From contig JAGOLG010000007.1 in NCBI GenBank assembly GCA_017994195.1, forward strand, positions 1-33,204: a stretch of DNA of 33,204 nucleotides, read 5' to 3'. This document shows positions 13,775 to 22,049 of the stretch, piece after piece (within the stretch, counting starts at the first letter, position 1; the number at the start of each line of letters is the position of its first letter). The notes beneath the pieces were generated by a model that worked only from the letters and a program-made list of their open reading frames with translations, ran no database searches and was not told the DNA's origin. The position numbers and the translations under genes are program-made. This stretch comes from Rhabdochlamydiaceae bacterium. GTDB lineage: Bacteria; Chlamydiota; Chlamydiia; Chlamydiales; Rhabdochlamydiaceae.

Positions 13775-14659
13775 TTACTGTGCGATGATTCTTTTCGCAC
13801 AACCAGTTACGAACCCAGATACTCTTGGACTCATATTCTCCAAAGCTTCTCTAACCTCTTCATGGGACATCCCTCCCTGATGGCGATCTGCCGCTGGATT
13901 TGTGATAAGAGAAAACGCCAGAACTCTCATCCCCAAAAATTTGCATGCTATGACTTCAAAAACAGTCGACATTCCAACAAAATCTGCTCCCATTGTTCTC
14001 ATCATGCCAATTTCTGCTTTTGTCTCATAATTTGGCCCTGAAACAGCAAGGTATACACCTTCTTTAACAATAGTTTGGCTGTCGCTTGCTAGCCCCCTTG
14101 CAAAACCTTGATATTCTCTATCGTAAGCCTCTGTCATATCTGTAAATTGATCATAGGATCTACGTATTGCAATCCCTTTTAAAGGGTTGTCTCCTAGAAG
14201 ATTGATATGATCTTTTACAAGCATGATATCCCCGACCTCTAAATCTTTTCTAATGCCACCAACAGCATTCATCGTGATCACCGATTTAACGCCAAGTTTA
14301 TTTAAAACAAAATAAGGAAAGACAACTTCTTGAGCGGTTAATCCCTCATAAAAATGATACCTTCCTTTCATTAAAACGATTTCCACACCATCTAGTTTAC
14401 CAAAAATTAGCTTCCCTTCATGTCCTGGTACCCTTGCAACAGGGAAATATGGAATTTCTGTGGAGCTAATTTCAACTATGTCTTCGAGTTGATCCAAAGG
14501 ACCATTTATCCCTGCTGTTAAAACAATCAGCAGCTTGGGTTCTTTGCCCAGTCTTTCAGCAAGATAGGTAGCGGACTCATCTACTTTCGCAAAGTAATCG
14601 TCCTCTGCAAACACTGACAACTGAAATAAAAATAAAAACGCGATAATGTATTTTTTCAT
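13775..14659 (-). CDS. Purine nucleoside phosphorylase (trimeric class) with signal peptide
   Basis: Phosphorolysis of purine nucleosides to base and ribose-1-phosphate. The start at 14659 is preferred over 14731 because it opens a strong signal peptide (MKKYIIAFLFLFQLSVFA). In the 294-residue form the trimeric PNP motifs are GRYHFYEG (99-106), MNAVGG (130-135), GPNYET (208-213, E212), VGMST (228-232) and TNPAA with N254. Asn rather than Asp there points to 6-oxopurines (inosine, guanosine). The phosphate loop is unusual: VLTAGINGPLDQ (46-57) replaces the GSGLG-type loop, so its usual Ser is Ala49. The leader suggests export, like the APT at 9198. Convergent with rhuM. Confidence 0.9.
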   Translation of the reverse strand: MKKYIIAFLFLFQLSVFAEDDYFAKVDESATYLAERLGKEPKLLIVLTAGINGPLDQLEDIVEISSTEIPYFPVARVPGHEGKLIFGKLDGVEIVLMKGRYHFYEGLTAQEVVFPYFVLNKLGVKSVITMNAVGGIRKDLEVGDIMLVKDHINLLGDNPLKGIAIRRSYDQFTDMTEAYDREYQGFARGLASDSQTIVKEGVYLAVSGPNYETKAEIGMMRTMGADFVGMSTVFEVIACKFLGMRVLAFSLITNPAADRHQGGMSHEEVREALENMSPRVSGFVTGCAKRIIAQ

Positions 14660-14856
14660 AAAATTTACACGCTGACACTCTGTTTTTTCCGGCAGAGTAA
14701 ATACGTGCTCCTCGTGGTTAATTTTTTTCATCTACTCTACAATTTAAATACGCTCCTAAGAGAGTTCATAAGAACCTATTTTCAATTGCAAAGTATTTAT
14801 TATGCAGGATTTTTTCCTTCCGTGAAAGTCTATTTTTGAAGGTACTGAGCACAAGG

Positions 14857-15320
14857 TTAAATTCGTTTGTTTTTAGTCCTATATGCCTGCCCAGGGTGAT
14901 TTGGGCTCTCGGGAAATAAATATTCTAGTTCTTTTTCATTGATCATTTTTGCAAGATATCGTTTTCGAAGATGGTCGGAATCTCGCTGAAGAATTTTCAC
15001 CAGTTCTGGAAGTTGTAGAGGACCAAACGAGCATAATTGTGCAATAATCTCTCGTATTTTTTTAACTGAGGTCCTTTTCCCAATTCCTTGTAATTCCCGA
15101 ACTAACCCCTCAGGCAAGGCTGGAAAGCCTTCAGGTATTCCTGGTACCAAGACTGTTATGCCCGGAGCTTCGGTGCTTATGCCCGGAGCTTCGGTGCTTA
15201 TGCCCTGAGCTAACAATTTGGTAGTTGGAACATAAAATGTAGCATTCCCACTCCCCTTTTGCACTAAAAGACCTGTATCTCTTAGATATCTCAGGTGAGA
15301 GCTAGCGGTTAATGTCCTGA
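14857..15320 (-). pseudogene. C-terminal remnant of an AlbA/winged-helix ATP-binding-type regulator
   Basis: Open frame from an in-frame TGA near 15324 downward: ASSHLRYLRDTGLLVQKG, SGNATFYVPT, and a C-terminal winged helix (IREIIAQLCSFGPLQLPELVKILQRDSDHLRKRYLAKMINEKELEYLFPE). This is the usual tail of AlbA_2/ATP-binding putative transcriptional regulators, whose N-terminal 300 or so residues are absent. A GTG at 15264 could in principle start a 135-residue product. The linker holds a 7-residue tandem repeat (GISTEAP twice). The remnant abuts the equally headless DUF2000 remnant on the other strand. Confidence 0.7.
15157..15198. repeat. Two tandem 21-bp units
   Basis: TATGCCCGGAGCTTCGGTGC plus T is present twice in a row (15157-15177, 15178-15198), keeping frame and encoding the GISTEAP repeat in the remnant regulator. 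A partial third unit (TATGCCCTGAGC) follows. Probably slippage expansion. Confidence 0.85.
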
Positions 15321-15607
15321 CTCAATACATCGATGCTGATGGAGGAAATCATCCACATATATCGGAAATGCCATTCATGATCCTAAAAGCAAATTCGAAT
15401 AAAATCAGAGCGCTCAAATTGGCAGCTGATCAAGCTGGAATTAAATGCGTAGATTTTACCGATACTATGACAAGTGGAACCTATGTAGAACAGTTAGAGA
15501 GGACAAAGCAGACTAAGGAAGTCGATCTGATTTATTATGGAATCGTTCTATTCGGAAACTGGGATAAAGTCTCTGAACTAACTAGAAAATTCTCCCTGTG
15601 GAAATAA
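15318..15607 (+). pseudogene. C-terminal remnant of a DUF2000 protein
   Basis: The frame continues upstream of the ATG at 15368 as QYIDADGGNHPHISE and then reads MPFMILKANSNKIRALKLAADQAGI, VDFTDTMTSGTYVEQLERTKQT, DLIYYGIVLFGNWDKVSELTRKFSLWK. This is the C-terminal half of a DUF2000 (peptidyl-tRNA hydrolase-like fold) protein. The N-terminal half, including the start, is missing: homology stops near 15318, where the minus-strand regulator remnant also stops. A 79-residue product from 15368 is possible but would be only half a domain. Confidence 0.75.
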
Positions 15608-15613
15608 GATCCA

Positions 15614-15640
15614 TTGCTCCGATTTCTTTTTTCGGAGCAA
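15614..15640. terminator. Hairpin after the DUF2000 remnant
   Basis: TTGCTCCGA/TCGGAGCAA stem (15614-15622, 15632-15640) with a T-rich loop between two convergent genes. No T-run follows, so termination is likely but not certain. Confidence 0.5.
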
Positions 15641-15673
15641 GCATGAACCATCTAAAAAAGCACGAAAACAGAA

Positions 15674-17053
15674 TTAATTCTTTTCTGTATCGTCAACAGC
15701 ATCCGCTTTCACTTGATTAGGTTTGACTTCAGCAAACGTAACGTCCTCCAAGCTCTTTTTGATTTCTTCAGATGTTTTGTAGACTAAAATGGCGTCTACA
15801 ATCACTAGCACGGCAGTATTACGGCTGCTCCAAAAATTTAAACGGGCGACGCCAAGCAAATGTCCGGTAGTCCATACTGCTGTAGATCCAAGCATAAGGC
15901 TATGAATTACTTGAAACCATTTGAATCTGGCATTAGCCAGTTGTTTGAGGTTTTGTAATTTTACGTTATCTTGTTCGGTCTTTCCCTTGGAAGTTTGAAG
16001 TTCTTCTTTCAATATCTCTACTGCTAGATAGGCTGCTCCTCCGATAGATCCTATAGCCAAAATAGAAAAGGCTATTTTAAGAGAACGTGCGCTTAAGAAA
16101 TAAACTGATCCAAGGTTTTGGAGTGCTTTGTTTGCAATGAGAACTCCAGGCACCGCTAAAATGAGTGCTTCCATAGCTTTTACAAAAGTCAATAAATGGT
16201 CCTTAACAAGTTCAGTCCATTCAGTTTTATCAGCCCTTTCAAATGCGAGACGTAATTTTGTACTTACGAACAAGCTAGCTGCGCCAGTGGTCAAGAGCAG
16301 AGCTGCCCAATGAGCAAGCGATCCCTGAAAAGAGTGTCCTCTATGTTTTAGAATAAACCCAACAGCCCCTGCAACCAAAGCAGTAAGGCCCAAAGAAGCC
16401 CCTTGCGTCACACTCTTGAGGATCAGTGGGCGGGTCTTTGGATCTTCTTTCTCAAACTTTTCACATGCCTTTACCTCAATTACTGTGAGAACAAAAAGCC
16501 CGACTGTTGCAACTGTTGAGGCAATCATTCCACTGGTTCCTAGAGTAATCAAAGGGTTTTGGCCTGCTACAGAGCCAGCAGTTCGAAGGGCCAAAAATGC
16601 CATTCCGGCAAATACTGAAATGCGAAGATGAGAAAGTCTCTGCTGAATGAGTGTTTTGATTTCCTTGTATAATGCTTTTTCCTCAGGTGCATCCATTAGT
16701 TGAGCTTCCAGCCAAGTGATCCCAGAAAAAACGAGTTCTTCAGCGCCTGCTAACATCCCAATGGTGGCTGCTGCAGAGCTGAGCGAAGGGAAATTATAAA
16801 AGCGAAGTAGAGCAACCGATACAATGGTGCCCAGATTAACTATATTAGGCTTTGGAATCCAACGAACTCTATCGTTAACGAATTGTACTGTTTCTGGTTT
16901 AGCATTATTTTCCTGAGCTGTGCCAGCATAGTTCAAGATTTTTTGAACGAGTATTTGCATCCCGAAAGACGCACCGGTCTTGACAATGATTTTAAAATCT
17001 AGAGGAAGTGCCCTTGAGAAATCTGCGGATAAAGGGTTGAGAGCTCTTAACAT
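15674..17053 (-). CDS. Multi-pass membrane protein of unknown function (459 aa)
   Basis: Not recognised. Starts LNPLSADFSRALPLDFKIIVKTGASFGMQILVQKIL and contains about eight to ten hydrophobic segments, often paired (for example GTIVSVALLRFY, ISVFAGMAFLALRTAGSVAG, MIASTVATVGLFVLTVIEV, ASLGLTALVAGAVGFIL, WAALLLTTGAASLFV, LKIAFSILAIGSIGGAAYLAVEIL). Charged helical linkers separate them, and the C-terminus is hydrophilic and acidic. Paired hydrophobic stretches are common in chlamydial inclusion-membrane proteins, but these are too many for a typical Inc protein. The small protein at 31114 has a similar Gly/Ala-rich hydrophobic style. It stands alone with a 200-base leader. Confidence 0.8.
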   Translation of the reverse strand: MLRALNPLSADFSRALPLDFKIIVKTGASFGMQILVQKILNYAGTAQENNAKPETVQFVNDRVRWIPKPNIVNLGTIVSVALLRFYNFPSLSSAAATIGMLAGAEELVFSGITWLEAQLMDAPEEKALYKEIKTLIQQRLSHLRISVFAGMAFLALRTAGSVAGQNPLITLGTSGMIASTVATVGLFVLTVIEVKACEKFEKEDPKTRPLILKSVTQGASLGLTALVAGAVGFILKHRGHSFQGSLAHWAALLLTTGAASLFVSTKLRLAFERADKTEWTELVKDHLLTFVKAMEALILAVPGVLIANKALQNLGSVYFLSARSLKIAFSILAIGSIGGAAYLAVEILKEELQTSKGKTEQDNVKLQNLKQLANARFKWFQVIHSLMLGSTAVWTTGHLLGVARLNFWSSRNTAVLVIVDAILVYKTSEEIKKSLEDVTFAEVKPNQVKADAVDDTEKN

Positions 17054-17252
17054 AATTTATTCCTTATTTATGAATCAAAATTAGAGGATATTATGGGGTA
17101 TGATAAGAATATTCGCAAGCCAGTTAAGGTTATAGTAAGATTAAGAAGTCATCAAGTCTAATAGAAAACCTTTTACTATAGAATCGTCTTACAACTCCTG
17201 GGGCTTTTTTAGATAGTTTGCCTCAAAAATGAAGCTAAGATAATATGATTCC

Positions 17253-18182
17253 ATGATGAAATCGTTTGCTATCTTGGGAGCTATTTTGTTTATTCAATAC
17301 GGACATGCTGCGCCGTTGTCCTGGTGGGATATGAGTCCAGAGGTCATACGGGAGAAAATCAATCAGCGGATCACGGAAATTGAAGCACCAGTGCCGCCTG
17401 TCGGTTCGGTGGCCGATCTAACGATAAGCCAAGATACCAGGACAACTCCAATCCGCATTTACACGCCCGCTAAAGGGGAACTGTTTCCTGTTATTTTATT
17501 TATTCATGGAGGAGCGTGGGTGGCAGGGAATCTCGATACGCATGACAACTTAGCCCGCTATTTATGCTCTGAAACTCAAGCCATTGTTGTCTCTGTGGGC
17601 TATTTAAATGCTCCGGAAGGAAAATTCCCTCTACCATTAGAACAATGTTATGACGCCTTGCTTTGGATCACTGAGCATGCAAGTAAATACTCTGCAGATG
17701 CAAAAAGAATTGCAGTCGCAGGCGATAGCTCAGGCGGCAATATGGCAGCTGCCCTTTGCCTTTTGGCACGGGATAGGTCAGGCCCTGAAATCGCTTTACA
17801 AGTACTCATCAATCCAGCTCCTGATTTAACGTGCAAGGGTTCCATCACGCGGCAAAATGATGCTCTTGATACTTTACGATGGCAAGCCTATCAATACCTA
17901 TCAGATCCTAACGATTCACATAATCCTTATGTATCACCTTTGGTCGCAAGTGATTTAAGCGATTTGCCATCAGCGCTCGTCATCCTTGCTGAGAAGGATG
18001 ATCTTCATGATGCAGGCCAACAATACGCTGATCGATTGAGCGCTTCAGATGTGCCTACCCGCGTTTACTGCCAGAAAGACATCGGTCACCTTGCAGGCGA
18101 TGGTGCAAAAGCATCACTGAAAGCACGGGAATCGCTAGATGTAGCTATAACAGCTCTTAAAAACGCTTTTTTTTCGCAGTAA
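17253..18182 (+). CDS. Secreted HSL-family esterase/lipase
   Basis: Carboxylesterase of the hormone-sensitive lipase family (alpha/beta hydrolase, family IV). The oxyanion motif HGGAW is at 85-89, the nucleophile Ser159 is in GDSSGGN, Asp250 in EKDDLHD, and His279 in DIGHLAGDG; the triad is complete. The first 19 residues (MMKSFAILGAILFIQYGHA) form a signal peptide, so the enzyme likely acts on lipids or esters outside the cytoplasm. At 309 residues it is full length. Its 3' end overlaps the convergent DUF2608 gene by 26 bases. Confidence 0.93.
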   Translation: MMKSFAILGAILFIQYGHAAPLSWWDMSPEVIREKINQRITEIEAPVPPVGSVADLTISQDTRTTPIRIYTPAKGELFPVILFIHGGAWVAGNLDTHDNLARYLCSETQAIVVSVGYLNAPEGKFPLPLEQCYDALLWITEHASKYSADAKRIAVAGDSSGGNMAAALCLLARDRSGPEIALQVLINPAPDLTCKGSITRQNDALDTLRWQAYQYLSDPNDSHNPYVSPLVASDLSDLPSALVILAEKDDLHDAGQQYADRLSASDVPTRVYCQKDIGHLAGDGAKASLKARESLDVAITALKNAFFSQ

Positions 18183-18969
18183 TCTCTTGTGCTAGCTGGG
18201 CTAGCTCGGTCCATTTTTTGCTAAAGTGTTCGGTATGCACATTCTGGTAGGGTGCCTTCTCTGTTTGGAAATGAAATCCTTTAAACTTTATGTCTGGGTA
18301 AGAAACTGCGAGGGCTTTTTTTACTGCATAAACGTGCTCTGCCCTGTCATCGACAAAAAGAATGAGCTCGGGCTTCCACGTGATATTTTTTAGAAACTCG
18401 ATCAGTACAACACCTTTATCGTTTTCGTTGGTTAAAATAACTCCATTTTTGAAAAATGGGACCATGCCGAAAATAGGCGTGTTAAAGCCTGAAAAAACAA
18501 TTTCTGAAACATCTGAAAATGAGCGCGAAAAATCAATCCCTACGCGAGAGAGTTCATTGATTCTTCGATCTTCAATAGACATTCCTTCTATTTCACCACC
18601 TGCAGCTGCTGTTAGAGCAATTGTTTTAATGCCTCTTGTTTGCAGTTCTGATATGAATTGCGGTGTTTCCTCTTCAATCAGATCTGAAGGAGTTGTCAAA
18701 AGCGGCATGGTGAAAGCTAAAAGCTTTTCCTCGCCGTTTAAATCAGTCATAATTTCGTTAAATGTTTGAGCATGGTGGATTTTGAAGTTCGGCCGATGAA
18801 ACGCAGGGTCATTTAAAATCGTCAAGGTATCATCAATGTCAAACACCACAAGCATTTGATCTATTTGCAAGGTATGTGGCTCCAATTCTTTGATCGAGCT
18901 GATTGAGATGACTTCAGCAAAGATGCATGGCATTGCCAGCATAGCGATAGAGTAAATCCATTTTTTCAT
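18157..18969 (-). CDS. Secreted DUF2608 HAD-like phosphatase
   Basis: A DUF2608 protein of the HAD superfamily, a group found mainly in intracellular bacteria such as chlamydiae and legionellae. HAD motif I is VVFDIDDTLT (D44, D46). Motif II is IALTAAAGGE, and motif IV is LILFVDDRAEHV. RRINELSRVGIDFSRSF and GVVLIEFLKN are family features. The signal peptide is MKKWIYSIAMLAMPCIFA. At 270 residues it is normal length. The substrate is unknown; an exported acid-phosphatase-like role is likely. AGGAG lies upstream of the start. Overlaps the esterase 3' end by 26 bases. Confidence 0.92.
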   Translation of the reverse strand: MKKWIYSIAMLAMPCIFAEVISISSIKELEPHTLQIDQMLVVFDIDDTLTILNDPAFHRPNFKIHHAQTFNEIMTDLNGEEKLLAFTMPLLTTPSDLIEEETPQFISELQTRGIKTIALTAAAGGEIEGMSIEDRRINELSRVGIDFSRSFSDVSEIVFSGFNTPIFGMVPFFKNGVILTNENDKGVVLIEFLKNITWKPELILFVDDRAEHVYAVKKALAVSYPDIKFKGFHFQTEKAPYQNVHTEHFSKKWTELAQLAQEITAKKKRF

Positions 18970-19072
18970 AAAAAATCTCCTTACCAGAGGATAAAAGAAA
19001 CAAATTTTCTAATCTTCAAAGATTAACAATTAGCTCATTTTTATTTTAGTTCTTTTTTATTTAGGCAAAAAC

Positions 19073-19107
19073 TAGTCTCGATGAGAACTATTTACCATTT
19101 GAGACTA
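19073..19107 (+). promoter_or_regulatory. Inverted repeat abutting the start of the 173-aa protein
   Basis: TAGTCTC (19073-19079) pairs with GAGACTA (19101-19107), ending two bases before ATG 19110. There is no ordinary Shine-Dalgarno. It could be an operator or a leader hairpin. Confidence 0.4.
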
Positions 19108-19109
19108 AA

Positions 19110-19631
19110 ATGAGAAAAATCTTAGCTTTTGGACTTCTATCAACATCGCTTATTTTTGCAGATGCGATCCCAGAAACGTATGACGAAACTCCAGCTGTTA
19201 TAAGCAATAAAGCTTATGTCAGCTTGGGACTCGGCCCTTTTCCTATTCCAATGCCTCTTTTTGGAATCGGCGGACGTTTCCAAAATGGCCACCATGGAAC
19301 TGATATCTCTATCCAAGGTGTTAGTTTTGGGCGCGGCTTTAGTGTGCTGAAAGAAAACATTGATTATCTTTATTACTTCAAACCTAAGCTTGCATCCCAG
19401 TTTTATATGGGTGGCGGCGTTAGTTTCACTGAAGTTTTCTCGCGTAAAAGATGCCAGTCTTATCTCTCCCCTCAGTTCGTCATAGGAAAGCAGTATACAA
19501 ACGATGACAATGATGTGCGGTTTTTTCAAGCCCAGATCGAACCTGTCTTCCTAGACCTCAATAAAGCGCATAAGAAACAAAGCTGGGGAACTTTTCCAGC
19601 AGTTGTGATCTCTTACGGGATTTGCTTCTAA
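19110..19631 (+). CDS. Small secreted, beta-rich outer-membrane-like protein
   Basis: 173 residues with a signal peptide (MRKILAFGLLSTSLIFADA). The mature part alternates short hydrophobic/aromatic and Gly-rich stretches (AYVSLGLGPFPIPMPLFGIGGRF, GTDISIQGVSFGRGFSVL, ASQFYMGGGVSFTEVF, YLSPQFVIGKQY, RFFQAQIEPVFLDL, GTFPAVVISYGICF) and ends in Phe, the usual outer-membrane beta-barrel terminus. Family not recognised. The length suits a small eight-stranded barrel. It stands alone, with an inverted repeat just upstream of the ATG. Confidence 0.82.
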   Translation: MRKILAFGLLSTSLIFADAIPETYDETPAVISNKAYVSLGLGPFPIPMPLFGIGGRFQNGHHGTDISIQGVSFGRGFSVLKENIDYLYYFKPKLASQFYMGGGVSFTEVFSRKRCQSYLSPQFVIGKQYTNDDNDVRFFQAQIEPVFLDLNKAHKKQSWGTFPAVVISYGICF

Positions 19632-19684
19632 GGCTTTTTTTTGTAAGTGGCTTGTTAAAAGCCGCTTACATGATTAAAGAATAA

Positions 19685-19746
19685 AATATGTCGATTTTTT
19701 TCTGGTTTTTCGACATATTGTAGGAATATGTCGATTGGGTCGACAT
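19685..19746 (+). promoter_or_regulatory. Operator boxes upstream of the Fic gene
   Basis: The 10-mer AATATGTCGA occurs at 19685-19694 and 19725-19734, its exact reverse complement TCGACATATT at 19710-19719, and a shortened one (TCGACAT) at 19740-19746. This gives two inverted repeats in the 60 bases before the fic ATG. The likely ligand is the winged-helix domain of the Fic protein itself, or another regulator. Confidence 0.72.
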
Positions 19747-19762
19747 GATGAGGTAAACGGCT

Positions 19763-20845
19763 ATGAGCTACGATCGGACTGTTCCCTATAACAACCTACC
19801 AGAATTACCACCCTTTAAGGATGTTGAAACAACAGCTATTTTAAAAAAGGCCATCAAAGCTAATAAGGCGATAGCTGAGCTGAAAGTATCCGGACACCTC
19901 ATTCCTAATCAAGCAGTCCTTATTCAAGCGCTGGGTCTTTCTGAAGCAAAATTATCATCTGAAATTGAAAACATCGTTACAACAAATGACGAACTCTATC
20001 GTGCATTTGTAGATGGAGATACGACTATTCAGCCACAGACAAAAGAAGTTCTCTTTTATAAAGATGCGCTTTGGTACGGGTATAATGCCATTAAACAAGA
20101 AAAACGATTACTCACGACCCCTCTATTTATAGAACTAGCACAGATTGTTAGAAACACAAGTCAAGGTTTGCGTACTCTTCCAGGAACTAAACTCGTTAAT
20201 CCTCTAGGCGAAGTAAAATACACCCCGCCCGAAGGAGAAGAAGTCATACGAAAAAAATTGGCTAACCTCGAAAAATTTATCTATTCCGATGACTCTACGG
20301 ATCCACTTATCAAAATGAGCATCATTCATTATCAATTTGAAGCAATACACCCATTTTCTGATGGAAATGGTCGTACCGGCAGAATCTTAAATATTCTGTT
20401 TTTGATTGAAAAACAACTGCTAGATATTCCGGTGCTCTACTTATCACGTTACATCATAGACAACAAAACAGCTTACTACAATGGTTTGCGGCAAATCACC
20501 GAGACAGCGGCTTGGGAAAGCTGGATTCTGTTTATCTTGCATGGCATTGAACAAACTGCAATTGCGACGAGAGAAAAAATTCTAAGTATACATCGATTAA
20601 CAAATCAAACAGCCGAAATCGTACGCACAAAGCTTCCACGAATCTATTCCAAAGACCTAATAGAGTTAATCTTTAGATCTCCTTATTGTAAAATCAAATT
20701 CCTCGATGAAACCGGTATTGCTAAAAGACAAACCGCCTCGACCTATCTCAAAGAACTTGAAAGAATCGGCGTTCTTCAAGGACAAAAAATCGGAAGAGAT
20801 GTGTACTATGTCAACATGCCGTTTTTGAAGATGCTGACGGATTAG
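19763..20845 (+). CDS. Fic protein with N-terminal inhibitory motif and C-terminal winged helix
   Basis: Predicted AMP-transferase (Fic domain) that modifies Ser/Thr/Tyr hydroxyls with AMP. The FIC motif HPFSDGNGRTGR is at 196-207 and matches HxFx(D/E)GNGRxxR, including the catalytic His. LSSEIEN (64-70) fits the (S/T)xxxE(G/N) autoinhibitory helix with E69, here N-terminal (class II). The layout is Fic_N (1-110), Fic core (115-265), winged helix (285-350: SKDLIELIFRS, then ETGIAKRQTASTYLKELERIGVL), the same order as SoFic-type proteins. At 360 residues it is full length. Operator boxes lie directly upstream and a strong terminator follows, so it is a self-contained unit, possibly autoregulated. 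Confidence 0.95.
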   Translation: MSYDRTVPYNNLPELPPFKDVETTAILKKAIKANKAIAELKVSGHLIPNQAVLIQALGLSEAKLSSEIENIVTTNDELYRAFVDGDTTIQPQTKEVLFYKDALWYGYNAIKQEKRLLTTPLFIELAQIVRNTSQGLRTLPGTKLVNPLGEVKYTPPEGEEVIRKKLANLEKFIYSDDSTDPLIKMSIIHYQFEAIHPFSDGNGRTGRILNILFLIEKQLLDIPVLYLSRYIIDNKTAYYNGLRQITETAAWESWILFILHGIEQTAIATREKILSIHRLTNQTAEIVRTKLPRIYSKDLIELIFRSPYCKIKFLDETGIAKRQTASTYLKELERIGVLQGQKIGRDVYYVNMPFLKMLTD

Positions 20846-20849
20846 ATTA

Positions 20850-20880
20850 AAAAGGGGCCGGATTTTCCGGCCCTTTTTTT
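20850..20880 (+). terminator. Intrinsic terminator of the Fic gene
   Basis: Perfect stem GGGGCCGG/CCGGCCCC with loop ATTTT, followed by a run of T residues reaching 20880, five bases after the fic stop. It also lies at the end of the convergent 376-aa gene. Confidence 0.9.
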
Positions 20881-22010
20881 TAAGAAGCTTTAAGAGCGTC
20901 GCTTTCCTTGCATTTCAAATGGGCTGCTTCTATGCGAGCAGCTGCCTCATTTGCTTTTGCAAGTATGGTAGAGCGCTTGGTTGAAAAAGGATAGGCCCAC
21001 AGTTTCGAATCTTTTTCTTTTTGGGCTTTCTCCAGATATTCATGGCTCTTATTTGGATCGATCGAAGCTAGAATTTCTGCTGCTTGGCAGTTAAGATCAA
21101 TCCATAAATAAGCTTTATCTATCTCAGACAGATCTTTATACCGTATATTAAAATACTCTTCGATTTTTTCCAGAGAAGAATATTTTACTATATAAGGCAA
21201 GAAGTGGATGAGAGGATCGATGCTTTGATCTATTGTTGGGAGTTCTTTATCAGCTAACAAATCAATATGCATCATTGAGATAATGAACTTTAGTGACATT
21301 TGGAGATCTTCCTGCTCTCCACCCTTTTCCATGTAGGGGAGAATTTTCAGCATAGTAGGAAAGACAGTCTCCGAATAAAACTTTCTCACACCTAATAGAT
21401 CAACATGAAGTATGATCCCATTGGCTTTCTTTAAGCAAATGTTTTTTAAGACTATGCACTCCTGCATAAGGAGCATCTTCCCACTTACCTCGAATCCAGT
21501 TTCTTTCTCCAGTTCAAACAACTGTAAAAAGAAGGACTGATAGGGTATAGTCTCAGACAGCTTATGACCTAAAAATGCAGTATCAACTAGTCCCGCATAA
21601 ATCTTGCAGATTTCTTGTTTTAGCTCTTCAGTAAATGCTTCTGTTAAAGGTGTTTTTTTCTCGATAAAAACATGCATTTCTTGGGCTAACTCTGAGACTG
21701 ACCCTCCTTGCTTCTCAAATTCTTTCAGCTTGATTTTCAATAATTCGCTAAATAGGGAAAACCGTGTCTGCGGAAATAGAGCTGTAGTTAATTGAATTTG
21801 GATCTCTTGCTCGCGATCTAAATTCCTTAAGTTCGGTGCAAGCGCTCGATGCATATCTTCACTTGCCTTTAGTTTTTTTTCACTCTCACCCGGTAGAGCT
21901 TGCGGCTGTGTTTCTTGCTGTGCAGCCTCCACTTTTTTAGATTCTGTTTCAACAGTTGCATCATAACGATCGATAGTTGAGCTCTCGCCTAGTCCTGAAA
22001 TTTCTGCCAT
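20880..22010 (-). CDS. Unrecognised 376-aa helical protein
   Basis: No family recognised. The N-terminal 55 residues are polar and low in order (MAEISGLGESSTIDRYDATVE, then Gln/Glu/Lys-rich), as often seen in type III secreted proteins. The rest is helical with Leu/Glu/Lys heptad-like stretches (LFSELLKIKLKEFEKQGGSVSELAQEM, FFLQLFELEKETGF, MLKILPYMEKGGEQEDLQMSLKFIISMMHIDLL) and ends in an alanine/lysine-rich helix. No signal peptide or membrane span. GGAGGA lies eight bases before the start. A secreted effector is possible but unproven. Divergent from the DUF2147 gene. Confidence 0.82.
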   Translation of the reverse strand: MAEISGLGESSTIDRYDATVETESKKVEAAQQETQPQALPGESEKKLKASEDMHRALAPNLRNLDREQEIQIQLTTALFPQTRFSLFSELLKIKLKEFEKQGGSVSELAQEMHVFIEKKTPLTEAFTEELKQEICKIYAGLVDTAFLGHKLSETIPYQSFFLQLFELEKETGFEVSGKMLLMQECIVLKNICLKKANGIILHVDLLGVRKFYSETVFPTMLKILPYMEKGGEQEDLQMSLKFIISMMHIDLLADKELPTIDQSIDPLIHFLPYIVKYSSLEKIEEYFNIRYKDLSEIDKAYLWIDLNCQAAEILASIDPNKSHEYLEKAQKEKDSKLWAYPFSTKRSTILAKANEAAARIEAAHLKCKESDALKAS

Positions 22011-22049
22011 AAGAAATATCCTCCATTTTTCGGAAGAATTGTACTGAAT

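Noticed and set aside
14659-14731. Upstream ATG at 14731 for the PNP gene
   Set aside because: It would bury the signal peptide 24 residues in and has no better ribosome-binding site; the start at 14659 is preferred, though not proven.
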